Source of the DNA: Burkholderiales bacterium
GTDB lineage: Bacteria; Pseudomonadota; Gammaproteobacteria; Burkholderiales; Burkholderiaceae
DNA length: 12,645 bases
Assembly: GCA_947372535.1 (NCBI GenBank)
Contig: CANBUA010000126.1
Coordinates: forward strand, 1 to 12,645
Direction: 5' to 3'
Shown: one piece after another, positions 1 to 8,518 of the stretch
Layout: the number at the start of each line of letters is the position of its first letter
Position numbering within the stretch: position 1 is the stretch's first letter
Notes under the pieces: model-generated
The model's database searches: none
What the model saw: only the letters and a program-made list of their open reading frames with translations
Told to the model about the DNA's origin: nothing
Program-made: the position numbers and the translations under genes

Positions 1-101
1 GAGGCGCGGGAACCGTCGGGCGCGACCCCGACGCCTCTGACGTAATCCAAGCGACCCTCGGTCCTCAATCGTGCCAAGCGCTTTTCGGTCAAATTCCTCA
101 T
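1..101 (-). CDS. 5' end of an unidentified protein gene (partial, runs off the left edge)
   Basis: A minus-strand reading frame opens with ATG at 101 and stays open to the window edge (33 codons). The encoded start reads MRNLTEKRLARLRTEG and continues DYVRGVGVAPDGSRA. A purine-rich AAGAGG lies about 8 bases upstream of the ATG, a credible ribosome-binding site. The first 16 residues are strongly basic and could form an amphipathic helix; there is no hydrophobic signal peptide. It follows clpV on the same strand after an 84-bp gap that contains a probable terminator, so it may be a separate transcription unit or be expressed by read-through. In many T6SS loci vgrG or another accessory gene follows clpV, but these 33 residues do not look like a VgrG N-terminus. 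I do not recognise the family. That it is a real gene start is likely but not certain, because so little of it is visible. Confidence 0.5.
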   Translation of the reverse strand, partial: MRNLTEKRLARLRTEGRLDYVRGVGVAPDGSRA

Positions 102-124
102 GATGATTACCTCTTGCTAAATTG

Positions 125-166
125 AAAAAGTCCAGAATCCGCCCTGTCGTTGTTGCAGGGCCTGGA
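125..166 (-). terminator. Probable intrinsic terminator after clpV
   Basis: Read on the minus strand, TCCAG and GCCCTG pair with CAGGGC and CTGGA. This gives a 5-bp outer and a 6-bp inner stem, with a 9-base loop (147-155) and a one-sided 5-base bulge (136-140). A C and then five Ts (125-129) follow the stem. It begins 20 bases after the clpV stop. The bulge makes it weaker than a textbook terminator, so partial read-through into the next gene is possible. Confidence 0.45.
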
Positions 167-185
167 TCCCCCCGGTTCTCGGGCC

Positions 186-2912
<2,727 letters not shown>

Positions 2913-2921
2913 GATCGTTCC

Positions 2922-3980
2922 TTAGGAGTGGTGGGTGGTTTTCCGGGCAGCACGTCGCTTGCCCGAAGTCTCTGGGTTGAAGGTAAAACTGTCGGCGTCT
3001 TCGCCCTTGGTCCAGGGGCCAGACCAGGTGGTCCAGCCCAGCCGGCCGAATTTGCCCGGTTGTGCCTTGGGGACTTGGTCTTTGCGCAAATGCAGGCGCA
3101 CGTCCCAGTCAAGCTCAAAGCCGATGTACTGACGCACCAGCGCCCGGACGGCATGCATGGCAGGCCGGTCGGGCAGCAAGGATTCGAATTGCGGCAGGTC
3201 CAGCGGGCCGATGTGCAGCCTGAATTTGTGCTGACGGTCAAAGACCTGTTTGCCCGCCACGGCGCCACGGCCCAGTTGGCAGGCGGCATGCTGGCCCACG
3301 CGCAAACGGGTGCGTTCGGACTCGGGCAAGGTCATCCAGTGGCCGACATAGGATTCCAGCCGCACGGGCAACTGAAGATAGCCGCTCACGATGTTCTCCA
3401 GGCCTTCGGCATTGCGCGTCTGACGCGCGAAATGCCCGGCATAAAACAGCTTGCTGTGGTCCGGCGCTTCGTCGCGGTTTTGCACGCTGCTCATGCCCAG
3501 ACCGATGATCGAGCCGACGAACTGGGCGAATCGGTCGCCGTCCGGGCGATCCAGGCTGGCGGTGGGTTGCGACTGCCCCCAGGCGCGGTAAAACAGCAGG
3601 CCCAGGCGGTGGTGGAACACATCCGCGAAGCGGGCTGTGGCCTCGTCGCCATGGTGCAGGATGCGTTCGCGGGCGTGATCGGTCAGGTGCAGGGGCAAGG
3701 CACCGTTGGGGCCGAACAGGCCGAAGAAAGCCAGCTCCAGCCGCGGCGGCACCCCATGGCTGTTGTACTTCACACCGCTGAGTGCGGCCGGCGCGAAGGA
3801 CATGCTGGGGTGCTGACCTAACCGGATGGGCTCATCGGCCGGGCGTTTGGCGTGGCCAAGCCTGGGCAGGTGCGGGTGATGGGCCTCGATGGCGCGCAGG
3901 GCCGCGAAAAAATCGTGGCGATAGGGCTCGGCGGCGATGCCGTCCAGCGGATTGGTCAGAGGATGGGGCGTGTCCCGCAT
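2922..3980 (-). CDS. tssG: TssG, type VI secretion baseplate component
   Basis: TssG joins TssF and TssE, together with TssK, in the T6SS baseplate wedge at the inner membrane. The product is 352 residues, typical for the family. Family-like blocks are visible: PRLGHAKRPADEPIRLGQ at 39-56, FGLFGPNGALPLHLT at 86-100 and FADVFHHRLGLLFYRAW at 118-134. The C-terminus is basic and probably disordered (KRRAARK). The frame can be extended four codons to a TTG at 3992, but I chose ATG at 3980 because GGGGG sits five bases upstream (3986-3990). The first 25 bases overlap the end of tssF in another frame, as expected for a co-translated TssF-TssG pair. It ends nine bases before clpV. No truncation or frameshift is seen. 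Confidence 0.95.
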   Translation of the reverse strand: MRDTPHPLTNPLDGIAAEPYRHDFFAALRAIEAHHPHLPRLGHAKRPADEPIRLGQHPSMSFAPAALSGVKYNSHGVPPRLELAFFGLFGPNGALPLHLTDHARERILHHGDEATARFADVFHHRLGLLFYRAWGQSQPTASLDRPDGDRFAQFVGSIIGLGMSSVQNRDEAPDHSKLFYAGHFARQTRNAEGLENIVSGYLQLPVRLESYVGHWMTLPESERTRLRVGQHAACQLGRGAVAGKQVFDRQHKFRLHIGPLDLPQFESLLPDRPAMHAVRALVRQYIGFELDWDVRLHLRKDQVPKAQPGKFGRLGWTTWSGPWTKGEDADSFTFNPETSGKRRAARKTTHHS

Positions 3981-5851
3981 CGCGGCCCCCAATGCTTGAG
4001 CAGGCCGCGGCTGGACGAGCTCAGTCGCAGTTCGGTGAAGGTGTTGATCGAGGCATAGCGCGCCATGAAGCGCTCCAGCACGCTGCCCAGCACGAAGGCG
4101 CTGACCCCCTGGAAGGCATAGTCGTCCACCTCCAGGTCGATGAGCAAGCCGCGCCCGAAGGTGATGGGCCCGCCCATGGGCAGGCGACGCACCGTGGGCG
4201 AGACCTTGACGTGACGCACCCCTTCGATCTGCTTGTCCGGGCCCTGGTCGCGCCGGCCGCCATGCAGGGACAGCAACTCACGGATGGCCGCGGCGCCTTG
4301 CGAGGGATCGCTGTCGGTCAGGGTCAGGTAGTTCAGCGCCAGTTGGTTGATCAGGCGCCAGGGCTCGGAGCCTTCGCGGTTGCTGGTGATGGGCTTGGAG
4401 GGGCCGTGGATCACTTTGATCGCGTTGATCGGCCCGGTCACATCCAGCATGAAATCACTGGCACTCACGCCCACCGGCATGTGCAGGGGCATGTCCCGGT
4501 TGGTGCACAGGGCGGTGATGCCGAGCTGGCGGAGGTCGCGGCTGTAAGGCACTTCGCGCTGGTCCACCAGCGAGATGAACAATTCGGAGCCAATGTAGGA
4601 CGAGCGCGAGCCCGCGCGCTTCTGATGCGAGGACAGCAGGCGCGGCTCGCGTTGTATCGCGTAATAGGCGCTGTGCTCGGCGTGCTCGGTGTGGAAGGTG
4701 GCGTAGAAGGGCTTGAAGGGCTGGCCGTCGCTGCCGCCGGCGCCATAGCCGGTGACTTCCTTGAGCTCGTAGACCTCGAAATCCATGGGTCGTGTGCGGT
4801 CCGGCACGACGTGGAAATCGTGCTGCAGGCCGTTGACGTGGATGCGGTCGCAGCGCTTGTCGAACAGGTTGATGGCTGGCGAGCAGTTGAGCTTGAAGTT
4901 GCCGGCATCCACCGCGCCCTCCAGCGCGCTGTCGCCTTGCTCCAGCAGCACGATGATCTGGATGGTGTTGAGCCCACCCAGCCGCTCGGAGACCTGACGA
5001 ATCGCCGGGCCGATGTCCTTGAGGTCGGTGAACAGGAAGCGTTGAGGAAAGGCGAAGTATTCCTGCAAAAGCCGGTAGCCCTCGAAGCCGCGCAGCGTGA
5101 CAGGCAGCAAGGCCTCGGTGTCGTCGAAGCCAATGGCTTCGATGGTCTTGGCCGGCAGCAGCACCTGCTCGCGCGGCGGGCGTCCGGCATCGCAGACCAG
5201 CACGCCCAGGGCGCTGCTCATCATGCGCTCGTAGAGCTTGTAGGCGATCTCGTCGGCGCCGCTCAGGTGCAGGCGCAGGTCCTGGAGGTTGACCTGCGAC
5301 AGCTTGATCTCCGGCGGACAGCTCAGGGTGAGCTTGATGCCGCCCTTGACCTTCTTGCCCGGCGGCAGCTTGAGGGCCGAGACGGACAGATCAGCCGCGT
5401 AGGAAAAATACTCAGCCGCGTCGACCTTCAAGGGCCACATGCGGATGTCTTGGGCGGTGACGAACTCGCAGGCGGTCTGGTCGCCCTTGCCCAACTGACC
5501 CGTCAAGCGGGTGCCCCGCGGCACCCGGAAGCCCGTCAACAGCGTGGCATCGCTCATGACCGGATCGAACTGGGCGATCAGCATCGACGGCGTGGGCGCC
5601 AGGAAGTGCGGGTAGATGATCTCGGCCAGGCGATTCGTGAAGCGCGGGAACTCCGATTCGAGCTTGAGCTGAACCCGGCTGGTCAGGAAGGCAAAGCCCT
5701 CGATCAGGCGCTCGACATAGGGGTCGCTGACGGCGATGCCTTCCATGCCCAGCCGGCCCGCGATTTTGGGAAACTGACGGGCGAACTCGGCCCCCATCTC
5801 CCGCACATGCTGGAGTTCCTGGTTGTAGAGCTTGAGCAGCCTGGGGTCCAT
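3956..5851 (-). CDS. tssF: TssF, type VI secretion baseplate component
   Basis: TssF is the large baseplate wedge subunit on which the tail tube and sheath polymerise. The 631-residue product opens with the family signature MDPRLLKLYNQELQHVREMG, followed by a block with DPYVERLIEGFAFLTSRVQL (about residues 43-62) and FPRFTNRLAEIIYPHFLAPTPSM (about 68-90). The C-terminus FTELRLSSSSRG...GTRPIL is also typical, so the gene is complete at both ends. ATG at 5851 lies ten bases after the tssE stop. No strong Shine-Dalgarno is visible there (the nearest AGGA is more than 20 bases away), which points to translational coupling with tssE. The 3' end overlaps tssG by 25 bases. Confidence 0.96.
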   Translation of the reverse strand: MDPRLLKLYNQELQHVREMGAEFARQFPKIAGRLGMEGIAVSDPYVERLIEGFAFLTSRVQLKLESEFPRFTNRLAEIIYPHFLAPTPSMLIAQFDPVMSDATLLTGFRVPRGTRLTGQLGKGDQTACEFVTAQDIRMWPLKVDAAEYFSYAADLSVSALKLPPGKKVKGGIKLTLSCPPEIKLSQVNLQDLRLHLSGADEIAYKLYERMMSSALGVLVCDAGRPPREQVLLPAKTIEAIGFDDTEALLPVTLRGFEGYRLLQEYFAFPQRFLFTDLKDIGPAIRQVSERLGGLNTIQIIVLLEQGDSALEGAVDAGNFKLNCSPAINLFDKRCDRIHVNGLQHDFHVVPDRTRPMDFEVYELKEVTGYGAGGSDGQPFKPFYATFHTEHAEHSAYYAIQREPRLLSSHQKRAGSRSSYIGSELFISLVDQREVPYSRDLRQLGITALCTNRDMPLHMPVGVSASDFMLDVTGPINAIKVIHGPSKPITSNREGSEPWRLINQLALNYLTLTDSDPSQGAAAIRELLSLHGGRRDQGPDKQIEGVRHVKVSPTVRRLPMGGPITFGRGLLIDLEVDDYAFQGVSAFVLGSVLERFMARYASINTFTELRLSSSSRGLLKHWGPRCGTRPIL

Positions 5852-5861
5852 GGTCGTCGGG

Positions 5862-6368
5862 TCAGCGGGTCAGGTCCTGGAGGTGGACTTGGCCGGTTTC
5901 CAGGTCTACCTCGGTGCGAAGCAGCAACTCGAAGGGCACGGGTTGCGCCCACATGTTGCCGGTGATCTGCAAGCTCAGCGTGTTGTGCTGATCGAGCAGG
6001 GTGTCGACGGTGACGGTCTGCACGCGCAGTGTTTCGGCCATCAGGCGCGGCTCGAAATCGAGGATGGCGCGGCGGATCTGCTGTTCCAGTGCGCCGAAGT
6101 CCACGGAGGTGACCGTGGTGCCCGACAGCGAGGGCAGGCCGAAGTTGATGACCGAGCCCTGCACCTCACTCAGGCCGGCGTAATCGGCAGGCTTGAGCGG
6201 CTGGGTCGCGTTGAACAACCAAGCCAGGTCACGCAGCACGGCGGTGCGCATCTGCTGGCGCGACATCACCTTGCCCTCACGCGACTCGGCCTTCTTGTCC
6301 GGCTCGTTGTCGCACAGGCGGTCCAGCAGCGCGGGCTGGAGTTTGTCCTGAGCGGTGAGTTCGGCCAT
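5862..6368 (-). CDS. tssE: TssE, gp25-like baseplate component
   Basis: TssE is the small baseplate subunit related to phage T4 gp25, which nucleates the sheath. The product is 168 residues, within the family range. Visible family blocks are VLRDLAWLFNA at 44-54, SVINFGLPSLSG at 72-83 and EQQIRRAILDFEPRL at 95-109; the last contains the EPR triplet (residues 106-108) typical of gp25-type proteins. It starts with ATG 13 bases after the tagJ stop and has no clear Shine-Dalgarno, so its translation probably depends on ribosomes leaving tagJ. It is followed by tssF after ten bases. Confidence is high from sequence and neighbours together. Confidence 0.94.
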   Translation of the reverse strand: MAELTAQDKLQPALLDRLCDNEPDKKAESREGKVMSRQQMRTAVLRDLAWLFNATQPLKPADYAGLSEVQGSVINFGLPSLSGTTVTSVDFGALEQQIRRAILDFEPRLMAETLRVQTVTVDTLLDQHNTLSLQITGNMWAQPVPFELLLRTEVDLETGQVHLQDLTR

Positions 6369-6381
6369 GGTCTGTGATCAA

Positions 6382-7236
6382 TCAGCTCGACGCGGTGGCG
6401 TCGGCTTCGCCGGCATCAAGGGCATCGTCTTCGGAGGCAGGCTGTGCCTCGATGTCGATGCGGCGGATGTCCATCAGCGCCAGGTCGCCCTGGTCGGTGC
6501 TGAGGATGCGCTGGCCCAGGCCGGTGTAGAAGCCCTCGATGGACTCGATCCAGTCGGTCTGGCGTGCCAAGGCCAGGGCCCCACCGGCTTCGACCGAGCC
6601 GATGTAGCGCGTGGGGATCAGGCCCACGGACTCGCCGCCATTGGAGAACATGAAGTTGGCCGGCATCCACACCTGGTCGCGCAGGTCGGCGGGCTCTTCG
6701 ATCTGGATGGTGGCCAAGCGGTCGAAGGGGATCCAGTAGTACTTGCCGTTGACGATGGTCTCCAGCACCGGTCCCAGGCGCATGTCCGCATCGGCGATCC
6801 ATTCAAAGGGTTGGCCATCGACCGTGCCCTTGCAGGCCGGGGCCAGCTCGAAGGCCTGATCGCGCAATTGTTTCGCTTCTGCTTTCTCGCCCTTGCCTTC
6901 GCGCAGCATGCTTTCGATCAGCAGGGCGGTCCAGGTGTCGGGTTGCCCAAACAGCATGGGTACTTTGGTGCCGGCAAAGACCTCGGCGCGCAGCATCTCG
7001 CACTTGATGGCTTCGCGGTAGGTCTGCACCATGGGCAGGGCCAGGGCGTCCATCTCGCCGATGGCGGTCAACTGGTTGAGCGCGCGCTCCCATGAACCCA
7101 GCACGCACAGCAGCTGGAACAGGAAGATGCGCTTTTTCGAATCGGCCGGGTTGGCGCGGATGTCGGCCTGGAGGGCTTTGAGCGCGCCGTCGGCATCGCT
7201 TTGCTTGAGCAGGTCAAGGGCTTGGGCTGTGGACAT
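6382..7236 (-). CDS. tagJ: TagJ/ImpE-family accessory protein (HsiE1-like)
   Basis: The product (284 residues) has an N-terminal helical half of TPR-like character (about 1-130: LDLLKQSDADGALKALQADIRANPADSKKRIFLFQLLCVLG). A C-terminal ImpE-type domain follows, with FEWIADADMRLGPVLE at 144-159, YYWIPFDRL at 166-174 and SIEGFYTGLGQRILSTD at 232-248. The last 20 residues are acidic and probably disordered. In Pseudomonas aeruginosa the homologue HsiE1/TagJ binds the N-terminal part of the sheath protein TssB, and TagJ-containing systems form a recognised ClpV/sheath class. The role here is inferred from that. It sits between hcp and tssE, its usual position. Only a weak purine stretch (AAAGAGAG) precedes the ATG. 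It is dispensable in some T6SSs and absent from many. Confidence 0.92.
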   Translation of the reverse strand: MSTAQALDLLKQSDADGALKALQADIRANPADSKKRIFLFQLLCVLGSWERALNQLTAIGEMDALALPMVQTYREAIKCEMLRAEVFAGTKVPMLFGQPDTWTALLIESMLREGKGEKAEAKQLRDQAFELAPACKGTVDGQPFEWIADADMRLGPVLETIVNGKYYWIPFDRLATIQIEEPADLRDQVWMPANFMFSNGGESVGLIPTRYIGSVEAGGALALARQTDWIESIEGFYTGLGQRILSTDQGDLALMDIRRIDIEAQPASEDDALDAGEADATASS

Positions 7237-7266
7237 GGCGCTCTCTTTGGGGTGTCGGGTGAAGCG

Positions 7267-7299
7267 ATCGATCGGCGGGCAGGGCGCGAGCCGATCGAT
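7267..7299 (-). promoter_or_regulatory. Hairpin between second hcp and tagJ
   Basis: A perfect 10-bp inverted repeat (ATCGATCGGC at 7267-7276 and GCCGATCGAT at 7290-7299) encloses a 13-base loop. It starts six bases past the hcp stop. No T-run follows on the minus strand, so it is not a canonical terminator. A stem here could protect the hcp mRNA 3' end from exonucleases or mark a processing site. The structure is seen; the function is inferred. Confidence 0.45.
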
Positions 7300-7305
7300 G
7301 ATCGG

Positions 7306-7797
7306 TCATTGTTCGATGCTGTCGATGAAGGTCGAACTGGCCTTGGTGCTGCCTTTTTCGCTCTGGCCGGTGTAGTTGATTTCGATCTTCTGGTAGCTCA
7401 GTGTGATGCGCTCGATCACCTTCTGGGCGTCGGCGGGATCTGTCTCGAGCTTGATCGAGGAGATGCGGCCTTTTTCGATGGTGATGACGAAGTAGTCCAA
7501 GGGCGTAGCGCCCGAGGCCTTGCGCACGGTCAGCACGGCTTTTTTGATGGTGTCGTTCGTGCTGAGGCACGACATCAGCGCGGTCGATGCGCAATCGATG
7601 TGTTTCTGGAAGGTGATGACGTCGAGCGTGCGCCGACCGGTGGCCGCACCCATGGCGCCCATGGCCGATGGCTGCTGCATGCCCCATGACCAGCCGATGA
7701 TGTCGATCTCGCCCTTGTGCAGCAGGTCGTTGGCTTCGCCAGCAATGGCGCCGCCACGTTGTGAGTCGATCTTGAGGAAGATGTCGCCTTTGGCCAT
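7306..7797 (-). CDS. Hcp-family tube protein, second copy
   Basis: Hcp forms stacked hexameric rings that make the inner tube of the T6SS and carries or chaperones effectors. This product (163 residues) has the Hcp fold signature: an early beta strand GDIFLKI (4-10), GEIDIIGWSWGM (29-40), ITFQKHID (61-68), LMS (74-76), AVLTVRKA (87-94) and a C-terminal ITLSYQKIEINYT. ATG at 7797 has GGAG about nine bases upstream. It differs substantially from the copy just upstream: it lacks the poly-glycine loop, has an Ala/Met-rich SAMGAMGAATG segment (44-54) in its place, and has cysteines at 69 and 77. A canonical terminator separates it from the first hcp, so its transcription relies on read-through or an unseen promoter. 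No fused effector domain is present. It could form its own tube, mix with the first Hcp, or serve particular effectors; the sequence alone does not decide. Confidence 0.93.
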   Translation of the reverse strand: MAKGDIFLKIDSQRGGAIAGEANDLLHKGEIDIIGWSWGMQQPSAMGAMGAATGRRTLDVITFQKHIDCASTALMSCLSTNDTIKKAVLTVRKASGATPLDYFVITIEKGRISSIKLETDPADAQKVIERITLSYQKIEINYTGQSEKGSTKASSTFIDSIEQ

Positions 7798-7841
7798 GAC
7801 TGGCTCCGATTCAACAAGGTTGATTCAGGGAATGCCTGACG

Positions 7842-7877
7842 AAAACAAGGCCCGGCCAGCAGGCTGTCGGGCCTTGT
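7842..7877 (-). terminator. Intrinsic terminator between the two hcp genes
   Basis: Read on the minus strand, ACAAGGCCCG (7877-7868) pairs perfectly with CGGGCCTTGT (7854-7845) around a 13-base loop. The stem runs directly into a short T-run (TTTT, 7845-7842). A 10-bp GC-rich stem plus Ts is a standard Rho-independent terminator and works only in the minus direction, since no T-run flanks it on the other side. It lies 38 bases after the first hcp stop. The T-run is short, so partial read-through is expected, and the downstream T6SS genes would need it unless they have their own promoter. Confidence 0.72.
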
Positions 7878-7881
7878 GTCA

Positions 7882-7903
7882 ACGAGGAAGGAAGCTCCCT
7901 CGT
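7882..7903 (-). promoter_or_regulatory. Small hairpin just after the first hcp stop
   Basis: ACGAGG (7882-7887) and CCTCGT (7898-7903) form a 6-bp stem with a 10-base loop, 11 bases past the stop codon and immediately before the larger terminator hairpin. Two stems in tandem at a 3' end may stabilise the hcp message after termination or processing. The stem is short and could be chance. Confidence 0.25.
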
Positions 7904-7914
7904 CAGAGGCCTGA

Positions 7915-8397
7915 TCAGGCGTCGGTGTTTTCCGCGATGTTCCAGGAAAACTCGGGCTTGCCCTTGGTGCCGCCCTTGGGGTTTTGCTCTTGGTACTCGA
8001 TCTTGAATTCAGCGAAGTTCAGCGTGACGTTTTCCGTCAGGCGGTCTTCGCCACCGCTGCCGCCGGTCGACAGCGAGGTCACGATGACTTCCTTCATGGT
8101 GATCTTGATGTACTCGAGGGGCTTGTCGCCGGCCTTGCGCACGATCAGCACTGCGTCATCAAAGTGAGTGCCCTTGCAGCAGGCAGACATCAGATTGGTC
8201 GTGGATTTGTCGACGTACTTGGTGAACGAGATGTCCTGAACGTTGACCTTACCGGCGCCGCCGCCACCGCCTTGGTGGGTGGTGCCGGATTGGCTCATGC
8301 CCCAGCTCCATGCCAGAACGTCGATCTTGCCTGCGTGGGTCTTATCGACGGACTCGCCTTCGATGGTTCCGACCTTGATGAACATGTCAACAGCCAT
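7915..8397 (-). CDS. hcp: TssD/Hcp, type VI secretion tube protein (main copy)
   Basis: This is the typical Hcp of the operon, 160 residues, beginning MAVDMFIKVGTIEGESVDK. Family blocks include GKIDVLAWSWGMSQ (23-36), ISFTKYVDKSTTNLM (56-70), AVLIVRKAG (82-90), YIKITMKEVIVT (96-107) and VTLNFAEFKIEYQ (124-136). A glycine run at 43-47 and a second Gly-rich turn at 112-116 lie in regions that are loops in known Hcp structures. The frame extends upstream to 8442, but the start is ATG at 8397, because AGGAG is placed seven bases before it and Hcp homology begins there. No signal peptide is present, as expected for a T6SS-exported protein. It follows tssC after a 121-bp structured gap and is followed by a terminator, which suits a gene whose product is needed in much larger amounts than baseplate proteins. 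Confidence 0.96.
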   Translation of the reverse strand: MAVDMFIKVGTIEGESVDKTHAGKIDVLAWSWGMSQSGTTHQGGGGGAGKVNVQDISFTKYVDKSTTNLMSACCKGTHFDDAVLIVRKAGDKPLEYIKITMKEVIVTSLSTGGSGGEDRLTENVTLNFAEFKIEYQEQNPKGGTKGKPEFSWNIAENTDA

Positions 8398-8404
8398 GGT
8401 GTTG

Positions 8405-8409
8405 CTCCT
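8405..8409 (-). promoter_or_regulatory. Ribosome-binding site of the first hcp
   Basis: AGGAG seven bases before ATG 8397 is one of the strongest Shine-Dalgarno matches in the window. It decides the start against the ATG-less extension further upstream and fits high-level Hcp synthesis. Confidence 0.8.
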
Positions 8410-8438
8410 AAAGTTGATCTGGATGCACTGGTCAAGGA

Positions 8439-8482
8439 TCACCGCGCATCCGAAAAGCGGTGACCCACCCGATTGACTCGGG
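8439..8482 (-). promoter_or_regulatory. Two hairpins in the tssC-hcp gap
   Basis: TCACCGC (8439-8445) pairs with GCGGTGA (8457-8463) around an 11-base loop. CCCGA (8468-8472) pairs with TCGGG (8478-8482) around TTGAC. On the minus strand neither is followed by a T-run, so they are not canonical terminators. They could form a structured 5' leader for hcp, a processing site or an mRNA stabiliser. I see no convincing sigma-70 or sigma-54 promoter in the same gap. Confidence 0.35.
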
Positions 8483-8490
8483 GCTTGGGA

Positions 8491-8504
8491 ACTACAAACT
8501 ACAA
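8491..8504. repeat. Tandem heptamer ACTACAA x2
   Basis: Two perfect adjacent copies of ACTACAA lie in the AT-rich part of the tssC-hcp gap, just past the tssC stop. With only two copies this may be chance. It could also be a protein-binding direct repeat or an AT-rich single-stranded cleavage region between tssC and the hcp hairpins. Confidence 0.3.
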
Positions 8505-8518
8505 AGAACGAAAGAAAA

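Noticed and set aside
6355..7095. Plus-strand frame opposite tagJ
   Set aside because: It is an antisense shadow of tagJ with no recognisable domain; tagJ on the minus strand has clear family motifs.
7811..7823. TCAAC-AAG-GTTGA stem just upstream of the second hcp ribosome-binding site
   Set aside because: Five base pairs of mixed composition are too weak and too easily found by chance to call a regulatory element.
8398..8440. Sigma-70-like promoter (TTGACC, 17 bp, TTTAGG) before the first hcp
   Set aside because: The -10 match is poor and overlaps the ribosome-binding site, leaving no room for a transcription start before the start codon.
8398..8442. Upstream extension of the first hcp by 15 codons
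   Set aside because: Hcp homology begins at MAVDMFIKV, and a strong AGGAG sits at the right distance from ATG 8397. The extension covers that ribosome-binding site.
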